Assembly: GCF_016907015.1 (NCBI RefSeq)
Contig: NZ_JAFBBE010000012.1
Location: forward strand, 41,416 to 105,415
Direction of reading: 5' to 3'
DNA length: 64,000 nt
Origin: Oceanisphaera litoralis
GTDB lineage: Bacteria; Pseudomonadota; Gammaproteobacteria; Enterobacterales; Aeromonadaceae
The notes under the pieces are model-generated. The model did not search any database. It was given only the letters and a program-made list of their open reading frames with translations, and was not told where the DNA came from. Numbering within the stretch: position 1 is the first letter of the stretch; each line of letters begins with the position of its first letter. A program made the translations under genes and the position numbers. Positions 26,882 through 34,224 of this stretch are shown in pieces.

Positions 26882-27418
26882 GGCGCCGGCTTCTATGTCA
26901 ACGCCACCCAGGCGCCCTGGAACCGGCATTACCGCATGTACGACTATGTGCTGAACGAACTGCCGACGCTCGTCGAGTCCATGTTCCCGCTCAATGATCA
27001 GCGCTCCATCGCCGGTCATTCCATGGGTGGTCACGGCGCCCTGGTGCTGGCCCTGCGCAACCCGGAGCGTTACCGCTCTGTGTCGGCCTTCAGCCCCATC
27101 AGCAATCCGGTCAACTACCCCCGGGGCAAGAAGGCCTTCGCGGCTTACCTGGGCAAAGACACTGCAGCCTGGGCGGAATACGACGCCAGCCTGCTGATGC
27201 GTCAGGCCAGCCGGTTCGTGCCGGCGCTGGTGGATCAGGGCGAGGCGGACGATTTTCTTGCCGAGCAGCTCAAGCCGGAGACACTGGAAGCGGCCGCCAG
27301 GATCAGCGGTTATCCGCTGGAGCTGAACCGGCGAGAAGGCTTTGATCACGGTTATTACTTCATCGCCAGCTTCATCGAGCAACACCTGCGCTTTCATGCC
27401 GGGTACCTGGCCCGGTAA
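26882..27418 (+). pseudogene. S-formylglutathione hydrolase, 5'-truncated remnant
   Basis: From GAGFYVNATQAPWNRHYRMYDYVLNELPTLVESMF onward the reading frame is a good S-formylglutathione hydrolase (esterase D family), including the nucleophile elbow GHSMGGHGALVLAL and the catalytic His region NRREGFDHGYYFIASF. The first roughly 90-100 residues of the family are missing. Upstream codons (to 26798) are unrelated and run into the LysR promoter region. The junction lies near 26865-26882. Adjacent adhC, normally just upstream, is also absent, which implies one deletion that removed adhC and the fghA 5' end. The catalytic Ser and His remain, but the fold is probably incomplete. Confidence 0.85.
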
Positions 27419-27457
27419 TGCTCCGGCCCCGGAAGACAGCTTTCGAGGCCAGCACTC

Positions 27458-27540
27458 CGTCCCCCCGGAAGAACTTCGTCCCCCTCGCGAAAACCTCGTC
27501 CCCCCCGCGAGAACCTCGTCACCCCCGCGAAGGCGGGGGC
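27458..27540. repeat. Degenerate 20-bp tandem array derived from a REP half-site
   Basis: Four units beginning cgtccccc or cgtcaccc start at 27458, 27477, 27497 and 27517. They share the pattern CGTCCCCCnCGCGAnAACCT, and the last runs into an intact REP stem (cccccgcgaaggcggggg). The array follows the truncated fghA gene. Confidence 0.75.
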
Positions 27541-27680
27541 CCGGTGCTACTCTGCAGGCGATGCCATAGCTGCAGAGCCGCGCTTCCCATCCTGGATGTC
27601 TACCTTGGTGGAAATGAGTCGTGGAAATGAGCTTAGGGGCAATGACCATGTGTTTATATGAGAAGCCACTGATCCTCCAC

Positions 27681-27857
27681 TCAAGTGCCGGCCGACAGCC
27701 GCCGGCTCAGGTAGTCCACCATCTTCGACAAATGAGTGATGCCGGCAAAGTCCGTTTCGGGAATGACCAGCCCCAGCTCCCGGCTCAGTGCCTCGATCAG
27801 CCGCAGAAAATCCATCGAGTCCAGGTCCAGGGCGTCCCGCATATCTTCTCTTGTCAT
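27681..27857 (-). pseudogene. Acyl carrier protein fragment, N-terminally truncated
   Basis: On the minus strand, frame ending TGA at 27683-27681, the protein reads MRDALDLDSMDFLRLIEAL, then SRELGLVIPETDFAGITHL and a final helix ending SRRLSAGT. This is the second half of an acyl carrier protein: DLDSMDFL carries the serine that would receive phosphopantetheine, and the following helices match. Codons before MRD come from REP sequence (a tgacaagagaag direct repeat) and an in-frame TGA lies further up, so helix I is lost. At most a 58-residue product could be made. It is probably the remains of a gene cut by the REP elements. Confidence 0.7.
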
Positions 27858-27874
27858 CCCCGCAGCCTTCTCTT

Positions 27875-27995
27875 GTCATTCCCGCGAAGGCGGGAATCCA
27901 GAAGCAGTGGCGAAGCACTGTCAGCCTGCGGGGCACCTGCAAAGGCACTGGCCCCCCGCCTTCGCGGGGGTGACGATAAAGGCGCGGGGGTGACG
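27875..27995. repeat. REP-like element pair with extra half-units
   Basis: gtcattcccgcgaaggcggg begins at 27875 and faces an inverted copy, ccccgccttcgcgggggtgacg, at about 27954-27975. A further partial copy (gcgcgggggtgacg) follows at 27982-27995. These are the same family as at 959-1050. The element abuts the acyl carrier protein fragment and marks the left border of the curli/oxidase locus. Confidence 0.82.
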
Positions 27996-28248
27996 ATACA
28001 GGCAAACTCGCACCCAAATCCATATCGGTTACAGGAGATGCTTAGGCCGTCATTAACCCCGAGCCGACTGTCACCGGCATTGCTTGCCGTGGCTGTCGGA
28101 TCTCAATCAGCCCGTATCTTCCTTCTCCCCTTGCCCGATTTCGTTAAATACCGCTTAACCATCCAAAAACCTCGCTGTGACATCATGGCTTGCGGCATCC
28201 GGTTGCCGCCAGACGCTACATGCCCAAGCGGCCCCAACCCCAAAAATA

Positions 28249-28260
28249 CCCAAAGATGGG
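28249..28260. promoter_or_regulatory. CCCA-N4-TGGG palindrome, putative activator site 1
   Basis: cccaaagatggg, centred about 185 bp before the ATG at 28440 and about 107 bp before the -12 GC of the candidate sigma-54 element. The same half-sites with the same 4-base spacing occur at 45910-45921 and 57764-57775. Position fits an enhancer for an NtrC-type regulator. Confidence 0.55.
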
Positions 28261-28346
28261 TGGATTCCCCCGAATCCATACCGAAATAAATGCATCTCCA
28301 CATCGGCCATGCCTTGCCCCAGCGCCATCTTCGCCAGAAATAAAGA

Positions 28347-28362
28347 CTGGTATGGATATTGC
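28347..28362 (+). promoter_or_regulatory. Candidate sigma-54 (-24/-12) promoter 1
   Basis: CTGGTATGGATATTGC has GG at 28349-28350 and GC at 28361-28362 with the obligatory 10-base spacing, plus the TTGC of the -12 box. It lies 77 bp before ATG 28440. Confidence 0.6.
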
Positions 28363-28439
28363 CTTTTCTGTTTGAAGCCTCTTTGTGATTGAAACGGATT
28401 CAAGGATGAGGGGCACCGTTCATGGCCGGAGGAAAAAAA

Positions 28440-29792
28440 ATGCAAAAAACAACACTCAACACCGCAACCGCGCTTTTGCTCGTGATGATCACGGGGCAAT
28501 CGGCGCAGGCGGCACTGAATGCCGTAGACCCTGGGCCTTATCTGCAGGAAAATGGAGGCTTTGCCGCCTGGTATCAGGATACTCACGGTCGGGTACTTGA
28601 TCTGTGCCTGTCAAAGGCAACCAGCTCTCGCGTCCCGGGGGCACCGGATGCCCCTTCCTATATGTGCGCACTGTTGCCCGAGCCGGGATTTGATGATACG
28701 CAACCGGTCAACTTTCCCACTAACTTCCCCGGCGAAGCCTTCTGGTTTACCGGTGATGCCAGCATAGTGGATACGGCCTCGGGCATCGATTTAGCCTACG
28801 GTTCAGCCTTGGAAGCCGCGTTCGCCGCCGAGGAAGTGGTTGAAGGAGATCAGGTCAGTTTCGCCCGTATCCGTATTCGGGTAGATGTGCCCACGGCCGG
28901 TACTTACATAGTCACCCACCCTTACGGCACCGAGGTGTTCGAGGTAGACGCAGCCGATGTGGGGGGACGGGCCATCAACATGACCCGGGATATCGGCATA
29001 GGTGCGCCCCAAACCTATGACGGCGCCCTGGCCGGTGATGTAGGGCCTTTTCTGCGTAGCGTGAACGGTCCCTATACGGAACCCAACCCGGATACCGGGG
29101 TAGTCGAAACCTTTATTGGCGATCCCAACCTGCTGGAAGAAGTCACCGGCAGCCCCTTTGATACCAACTATATTCGTATTCAGGGCCCGGAGGGAGTCGA
29201 TTTACGCACTGACGTGTTCGCCGTGACGGGCAAACTGTCTGCCGTCGGCCTGACCACCCCGGCCAAGGTCGAACGCGCCACCTACTCCCGCAAAAATGGT
29301 GTCAGCGGCGTTGAGGCCCAGCAGGATGTGTTTCTGCAAGCCCCACCGCCCCCGGGCACAGCCAGTTTCACTGACTCGTCCAATGTCAGCGTAGAGATGA
29401 CCGAAGCCAACACTACCGGCAACTGGTACGGGCAATCGAGCAGCAACCCCACCACCCTACCAGTGACCCTGAACCTGAGCGCCGACAACCAATTGGCCAT
29501 CCCCAACAGTACGGCAGCCACAGTCACTACGCCCCTGGTCGATCTGGTGCAGATCCACAGTGCTACATACAACCCGGCAAACGGCCAGCTCACCATATCG
29601 GCCAGCAGCAGCGACGAAACGGCATCACCGACCCTGACCGTGTTCAGCAACGGTAACGACATCGGCACGCTCGCTGGAGCCGGGCCAATCAAGACGCTGA
29701 CCACCAACAGCACGCCGATTCCTCCCGCCCAGATACGGGTGGAATCGGCCAACGGCGGCAGTGATCTCGAAGAAGTCATTATTCAGCCCTAA
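28440..29792 (+). CDS. Exported protein of unknown function, paralogue of the next gene
   Basis: A 450-residue protein with a signal peptide (MQKTTLNTATALLLVMITGQSAQA). Residues about 25-270 are clearly homologous to the same part of the protein at 29817: shared phrases are GDQVSFARIRIRVDVPTAGTYIVTHPYGTEVFEVDAADVGGRAINMTRDIGIGAP and VNGPYTEPNPDTGVVETFIGDPNL. The rest is beta-rich, Ser/Thr-rich and Ig-like. Conserved Cys residues near the N-terminus suggest a disulfide. GGAGG lies eight bases before ATG 28440, which decides this start over 28422. First gene of the curlin operon; likely an extracellular matrix or adhesin component. Family not recognised. Confidence 0.85.
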   Translation: MQKTTLNTATALLLVMITGQSAQAALNAVDPGPYLQENGGFAAWYQDTHGRVLDLCLSKATSSRVPGAPDAPSYMCALLPEPGFDDTQPVNFPTNFPGEAFWFTGDASIVDTASGIDLAYGSALEAAFAAEEVVEGDQVSFARIRIRVDVPTAGTYIVTHPYGTEVFEVDAADVGGRAINMTRDIGIGAPQTYDGALAGDVGPFLRSVNGPYTEPNPDTGVVETFIGDPNLLEEVTGSPFDTNYIRIQGPEGVDLRTDVFAVTGKLSAVGLTTPAKVERATYSRKNGVSGVEAQQDVFLQAPPPPGTASFTDSSNVSVEMTEANTTGNWYGQSSSNPTTLPVTLNLSADNQLAIPNSTAATVTTPLVDLVQIHSATYNPANGQLTISASSSDETASPTLTVFSNGNDIGTLAGAGPIKTLTTNSTPIPPAQIRVESANGGSDLEEVIIQP

Positions 29793-29816
29793 ATATTCAG
29801 TGAGCCAGGAGGCATC

Positions 29817-32045
29817 ATGAACAAATGGACAAGAACAATCATCACTCCCATAGGGCTGTTTGTCGCCACCGTCGGGCCGGCCCAGGCCGCGCTGTCGGTG
29901 GTGGCGCCAGGGCCCCATACGGCCATATCCGGTGGTTTTCCGCTTTGGTATGAGGACGAAAATGGTCTGCAACTGGAGCTGTGTACATCCAAAGCTGTCA
30001 ACGGAGGCACTGCCGGTGCCTACATGTGTACCTTAATCAACGAGCCCGGGGTCTTTGACGATGCCGACCCTCTGATCTTCCCGGACAACTGGCCAGGAGA
30101 GACATTCTGGTTTCTGGCCGAGACCTCCATCCCCGAAGTCGGTAACAGCGGCTATGAGCTCGAGGTGTATGTCGCCGCCCTGGAGGCCGCTTTCGCCGCG
30201 GAAGAACCGAAAGCAGGCGATCAGGTGGGCTTTGCCCGCATTCGTATCCGCGCCTCGGTGCCAGTAGCTGGGACCTATACCGTCACCCACCCTTACGGCG
30301 TCGAAACCTTCGTGGTAGACGCAGCCGATGTCGGCAGGAGGGCCATCAACATGACCCGTGACATCGGAATAGGTGCACCGGGCGACTTCACAGGAGCCCT
30401 GGGGGGAGATCTGGGCCCCTTCCTGCAAAGCGTGAATGGGCTCTATACCGAGACCAACCCGGATACAGGGCTACCCGAAACCTTTATTGGTAATCCCAAC
30501 CTGACCGAGCCGGTCACCGGTAGCCCCCTCAATACCAACTTTGTACGCATCGATGGCCCGCCGGGGAGAATAGAGAGCGATCTGTTCACCCTCTCTGGCA
30601 AGGTACGCGACTCGGCTCCCTCGATTCCACTGGACATCGAGCGAGCGAGCTACCAACGCACCACTGAGCAGACGAACATCGAGGTCTTCGCCAGCTCATC
30701 GGCAAATGCCGAGGTCTGCTTCCGCGAAACCCTGGCATTAGTCGACGGCAGCCCTTGCCTGACCGACCTGACCGCCGACAATAACGGCCGCTTCTTTGTG
30801 CAGCAGCCTCCGTCAGCAGCGTTGCCGTCCTTGATCGTGGTGACCGCCAGCTCGCCAACCGGGGCAGCACCATCCAGTTCCCTGTCCAGCTCGTTGGTTG
30901 ACATCGTCAAAATCAATAGCGCCACCTACTCGTGGGACGATAACACCCTTCGCATAGAGGCGACATCCAGTGATGAAGCCCAGGTACCGGATCTGGTTGC
31001 CACCGGCTTCGGTCCGTTGAGCAAATCGGGCACAGTGCAGAGCCTGACCATAGTCGATTTGCCCCAACCGCCCGCCAGTATCCGGGTGCAGTCTGCCGCC
31101 GGCGGCGCTGATTCCGAGCCGGTTATCGTTATCGGCAGCGCTCCTGTTGTCGACGAAAACCAGCCGCCGGTTGCCCAGGCAGACAACGGTGCCACTACCG
31201 CCGGCGTACAGATCACGCTGCAGGTACTGGATAACGACAGCGATCCGGAAGGCAATACGCCGCTCGGCATCGTAGGCCTCACCCAGCCGGCTGCTGGTCA
31301 GGGCACCGTTGATAGCAACGGACTCACTCTGACCTATACACCACCGGCGTTGGTCACCAGCGCCTTTGACGCCATCTTCACCTACCAGGCACAAGACTCG
31401 CTCGGTGCGATCTCGTCGCCAGCCACGGTCACGGTCAGGGTGTCGCCAGCAGATGTAGACCAAAACCAGCCGCCGGTTGCTCAGGCAGACAATGGTGCCA
31501 CTACCGCCGGCACACCAATCACGCTGCAGGTACTGGATAACGACAGCGATCCGGAAGGCAATACGCCGCTCGGCATCGTCGGCCTTACCCAGCCGGCTGC
31601 AGGTCAGGGCACCGTTGATAGCAACGGACTCACTCTGACCTATACGCCGCCGGTGTCGGTCACCAGCGCCTTTGACGCCATCTTCACCTACCAGGCACAA
31701 GACTCGCTCGGTGCGATCTCGTCGCCAGCCACGGTCACTGTCACGGTGTCGCCACAACCGGACACGGCTGAGAACCTAACGGTCACCAGCGCCGAGCTCC
31801 GTGATAGACGTGGCCGCCAGAGCTGGGCACTGCAAGGCCAAACCACGGTGGCCACCGATAACAGCATTACCGTCACGGTATCGGGCATCGATGGTCCCGA
31901 ATTACTGGGCACGGTAACGCCAACTGCGGCCGGCAACTGGCAGTTGTCGGCCCGAACCTCCGGCCTGGTGCTGGCGGAGAACCCGACCGTCACTATCAGC
32001 TCGGCCTTCGGTAACACCAGTACGGTGCCGTTGACTATCCGATAG
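29817..32045 (+). CDS. Exported protein with paralogous N-terminal domain and two cadherin-like repeats
   Basis: A 742-residue protein with a signal peptide (MNKWTRTIITPIGLFVATVGPAQA). Its N-terminal domain (about residues 25-270) is shared with the preceding gene. Residues about 448-648 are two nearly identical 102-residue cadherin-like/Ig-fold repeats (NQPPVAQADNGATTAG, VLDNDSDPEGN, FTYQAQDSLGAISSPATVTV). The DNDSDPEGN loops are potential calcium sites. A last beta domain (LTVTSAELRDRRGRQSW) ends the protein. AGGAGG precedes the ATG, 24 bp after the previous stop codon. Architecture suggests a cell-surface or matrix adhesin that could be exported by the local secretion system. Confidence 0.88.
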   Translation: MNKWTRTIITPIGLFVATVGPAQAALSVVAPGPHTAISGGFPLWYEDENGLQLELCTSKAVNGGTAGAYMCTLINEPGVFDDADPLIFPDNWPGETFWFLAETSIPEVGNSGYELEVYVAALEAAFAAEEPKAGDQVGFARIRIRASVPVAGTYTVTHPYGVETFVVDAADVGRRAINMTRDIGIGAPGDFTGALGGDLGPFLQSVNGLYTETNPDTGLPETFIGNPNLTEPVTGSPLNTNFVRIDGPPGRIESDLFTLSGKVRDSAPSIPLDIERASYQRTTEQTNIEVFASSSANAEVCFRETLALVDGSPCLTDLTADNNGRFFVQQPPSAALPSLIVVTASSPTGAAPSSSLSSSLVDIVKINSATYSWDDNTLRIEATSSDEAQVPDLVATGFGPLSKSGTVQSLTIVDLPQPPASIRVQSAAGGADSEPVIVIGSAPVVDENQPPVAQADNGATTAGVQITLQVLDNDSDPEGNTPLGIVGLTQPAAGQGTVDSNGLTLTYTPPALVTSAFDAIFTYQAQDSLGAISSPATVTVRVSPADVDQNQPPVAQADNGATTAGTPITLQVLDNDSDPEGNTPLGIVGLTQPAAGQGTVDSNGLTLTYTPPVSVTSAFDAIFTYQAQDSLGAISSPATVTVTVSPQPDTAENLTVTSAELRDRRGRQSWALQGQTTVATDNSITVTVSGIDGPELLGTVTPTAAGNWQLSARTSGLVLAENPTVTISSAFGNTSTVPLTIR
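31156..31755 (+). repeat. 306-bp intragenic tandem duplication
   Basis: The block beginning at 31156 (aaaaccagccgccggttgc) repeats from 31462 with few differences, an offset of 306 bp (102 codons). It creates the two cadherin-like domains. The high nucleotide identity points to recent duplication or gene conversion, so copy number may vary between strains. Confidence 0.88.
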
Positions 32046-32051
32046 CGTCCC

Positions 32052-32079
32052 CCTGCCTCTGCAAGGTCGCGGAGGCAGG
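32052..32079 (+). terminator. Intercistronic hairpin before the csgB-like gene
   Basis: cctgcctc (32052-32059) pairs with gaggcagg (32072-32079) and is followed by cttta. It lies directly after the stop of the 742-residue protein gene. Probably a partial terminator or RNA-processing hairpin that sets curlin expression apart from the upstream genes. Confidence 0.5.
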
Positions 32080-32130
32080 CTTTACTGCCGGGAAACCAGG
32101 CAGCAAGAAAAACCAGAAGGAGCTGACATT

Positions 32131-32631
32131 ATGTCACACCAGACAGACTGGCTACGCCACTATAAAGCACTTGTGCTTGGCTTCTGCTTCTGCCTGGTCA
32201 GTCCGCCGCCCCAGGCGGCAGATTTGATGGAGAACTTCGACCTGGCCGGGAATGCCGATTTGATAGCGCCAGGGACAGGCGAACCCGGTAGTACAGCACA
32301 GGCTCAGCTGGCGGCAGTGCTCCAGCAGGGTCAGAACAACCTGGCGTACTTAAACCAGTCCGGTTCGTCTCTGCTCGGAATTATCGTGCAGGCCGGTACG
32401 GATCAGGAAGCCTATATCTTGCAACAAGGAGGTAGCCAGATGGCAATGATTAATCAGTCGGGTCAGGGTAATACGGCCTTTATTTCACAAGAAGGTGCCG
32501 ATAACCAGGCATTGATAGTACAGGCCGGCGCCAACAACGGTGCCCGTATCGAGCAGTCCGGGAGTGGGCTGCAAGGCAGTATCGCCCAATACGGCAACCA
32601 GCTGCAGGTACTGGTTCGCCAGTATCAGTAA
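32131..32631 (+). CDS. csgB: Curlin repeat protein, CsgB-like minor subunit/nucleator
   Basis: A 166-residue exported protein. After a signal sequence ending PPPQAAD it contains five or so imperfect curlin repeats with the Q-x-G-x-x-N-x-A spacing: VLQQGQNNLAYLNQSG, IVQAGTDQEAYILQQGG, MINQSGQGNTAFISQEGADNQALIVQAGANNGARIEQSGS. The short length, the position before the major curlins and the divergent last repeat (IAQYGNQLQVLVRQYQ) fit CsgB, which nucleates amyloid fibre growth on the cell surface. AAGGAG lies before the start. Confidence 0.88.
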   Translation: MSHQTDWLRHYKALVLGFCFCLVSPPPQAADLMENFDLAGNADLIAPGTGEPGSTAQAQLAAVLQQGQNNLAYLNQSGSSLLGIIVQAGTDQEAYILQQGGSQMAMINQSGQGNTAFISQEGADNQALIVQAGANNGARIEQSGSGLQGSIAQYGNQLQVLVRQYQ

Positions 32632-32695
32632 CAGACAAAACAGACAACATGTTCATTTGTGACGTACTCGTAAAATATCCTTTGGAGGTAATACC

Positions 32696-34039
32696 ATGTT
32701 TAACCTAGTCAAGTTTAAAATTACGCCGGTCGCCGCGGCCATGATGACCCTGCTCAGCGTGCAGGTGCTGGCAGACGATAGCACCTCTACCCAGACCCAG
32801 TATGGTGACTTAAACACCGCCGAGGTGACCCAGAGCAACGCCAGCTACAGCTCCACAATGCAGACTCAAACAGGGACTAGCAACCAGGCCATATCTTATC
32901 AGACCGACTCGAACAAAACCGTAGAGCAAATTCAGGCCGGCACCACCAACGCGGCCTACGCCGATCAGGACGGCGAACTGAACAGCAGCACGGTGCAGAA
33001 CCAGGAGGGAGAGCTCAACGATGCGCTTAGCGTCCAGAGATCGGGGGAAACCGGCACCACCACCCAGACCCAGGTCGGTAACCGGAACAAATCCAGCTCC
33101 TGGCAGGTAGCAGAGATTGGCAGCACCTCATCAACCACACAGGAAGGTAATGACAACGAGGCCTCAGTCTTTCAAAGTGACGGCGGCGGCAATACTGCTA
33201 CTATCAGCCAGAATGACAACGGCAACCGGGCCGCGACCGTACAGCTGCTGGAATACGACAGTGCCATTACCGTGACTCAGAACCAGGAGCTTAACGATAC
33301 TTACGTGCAGCAGGCTGGCGGCTCGGTTAACACCGCCACCGTGTTGCAGGGGGGCGCTAAAAGCTACTCGGAAATCTGGCAGACGGGTCAGCAGGGCAGT
33401 ATCTCCAGCATCACCCAGCACGGCACCGGCGGCGGCACCATTAACGAAGCGATTATCGACCAATTCATGGGCGACTCCAATCAGGCGACGATCTGGCAAG
33501 TGGGTAATACCCAGGCCGCCCTGGTCCAGCAATACAACGCTGACTGGGTAACAACCAGCGTCACCCAAGTCGGCAGTGGTAACGTCAGCTACCTCTACCA
33601 GGAAGGCAACGACCACCGCCTGACGGTTCACTCAAGTGGCACCGGCAACACAGTCGACGCCGGCACCCCGGAAGGAACTAACAACGCTGGTGGCCAGTAC
33701 GGCACCGGCCAGATTGCCACGCTGAAGCAGGATGGTACCAACAACCAGATGAACTTCAGACAAGAAGGCACCAGCGCCAACGAGCTGTATTTCGATCAGG
33801 ATGGTAGCGGCAACATGTTGACTTCGGTACAAAGCGGTGGCGGTAACTATGTGAAGGGCTACAGCAACGGCGATGACGGTATCGTCACCCTGGACCAGTC
33901 CGGCGGCGGCAACCGGGTCGAGATAGCACAGGTATCCGGCATTGGTAACCAGGCCACTGTCACCCAGGCCAACTTCAACCAGGCTGCCTATATCACCCAG
34001 ACCGGCAACGGCAACATGGCAACCGCCAACCAGTACTGA
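32696..34039 (+). CDS. csgA: Large curlin, CsgA-like major amyloid subunit (copy 1)
   Basis: A 447-residue exported protein, about three times E. coli CsgA (151). The signal peptide (MFNLVKFKITPVAAAMMTLLSVQVLA) is followed by about 18-20 imperfect repeats rich in Gln, Asn, Gly, Ser and Thr (TQVGNRNKSSSWQ, ISQNDNGNRAATVQ, TLDQSGGGNRVEIAQVSGIGNQATVTQANFNQAAYITQTGNGN). The repeats fit curlin strand-loop-strand units, with Q and N ladders at fixed spacing. GGAGG lies upstream. Likely secreted through CsgG and assembled on CsgB into amyloid fibres. It is 75% or more identical to the second copy over the last 130 residues. Confidence 0.92.
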   Translation: MFNLVKFKITPVAAAMMTLLSVQVLADDSTSTQTQYGDLNTAEVTQSNASYSSTMQTQTGTSNQAISYQTDSNKTVEQIQAGTTNAAYADQDGELNSSTVQNQEGELNDALSVQRSGETGTTTQTQVGNRNKSSSWQVAEIGSTSSTTQEGNDNEASVFQSDGGGNTATISQNDNGNRAATVQLLEYDSAITVTQNQELNDTYVQQAGGSVNTATVLQGGAKSYSEIWQTGQQGSISSITQHGTGGGTINEAIIDQFMGDSNQATIWQVGNTQAALVQQYNADWVTTSVTQVGSGNVSYLYQEGNDHRLTVHSSGTGNTVDAGTPEGTNNAGGQYGTGQIATLKQDGTNNQMNFRQEGTSANELYFDQDGSGNMLTSVQSGGGNYVKGYSNGDDGIVTLDQSGGGNRVEIAQVSGIGNQATVTQANFNQAAYITQTGNGNMATANQY

Positions 34040-34041
34040 GC

Positions 34042-34169
34042 CACAACAGGGTGCCGCCCATCGGGCATTGATAGTGCAGACCGGCGCCAAGCACGGCGCC
34101 GGTACCTTGCAGTTCAGAACCGGGCTGCAAGGCAGTATCGCCCAAGACGGCTCTCGCCAGTATCAGTGA
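34042..34169 (+). pseudogene. Remnant of the csgB 3' end between the two csgA copies
   Basis: Bases 34042-34169 would encode ALIVQTGAKHGAGTLQF followed by TGLQGSIAQDGSRQYQ and a stop. This aligns with the csgB tail (ALIVQAGANNGARIEQ, GLQGSIAQYGNQLQ, RQYQ) with internal deletions. The following 50 bp, including ttcatttgtgatg and tttggaggtaatacc, also repeat the spacer before csgA copy 1. It has no start codon of its own. It shows that the second csgA arose by tandem duplication of a unit spanning the csgB end, the spacer and csgA. Confidence 0.85.
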
Positions 34170-34224
34170 CAGACAGAATGTTCATTTGTGATGCACACGG
34201 AAAATACCCTTTGGAGGTAATACC

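Larger units (their letters stand above)
27996..28439 (+). promoter_or_regulatory. Upstream region of the exported-protein/curlin operon
   Basis: A 444-bp stretch without a convincing gene. Within it lie a CCCA-AAGA-TGGG palindrome at 28249-28260 and a GG-N10-GC element at 28347-28362, described separately. The rest (28000-28240) shows nothing I can name. The ORFs that cross it are short and read through the regulatory sites. Confidence 0.6.

Noticed and set aside
26801..27649. 282-codon minus-strand frame opposite the fghA remnant
   Set aside because: It runs through the tandem array and antisense to a recognisable hydrolase; composition reflects GC-rich repeats.
27458..27995. CRISPR-like array
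   Set aside because: The 20-bp periodic units are contiguous, degenerate and without spacers, and no cas gene is near; they derive from a REP half-site.
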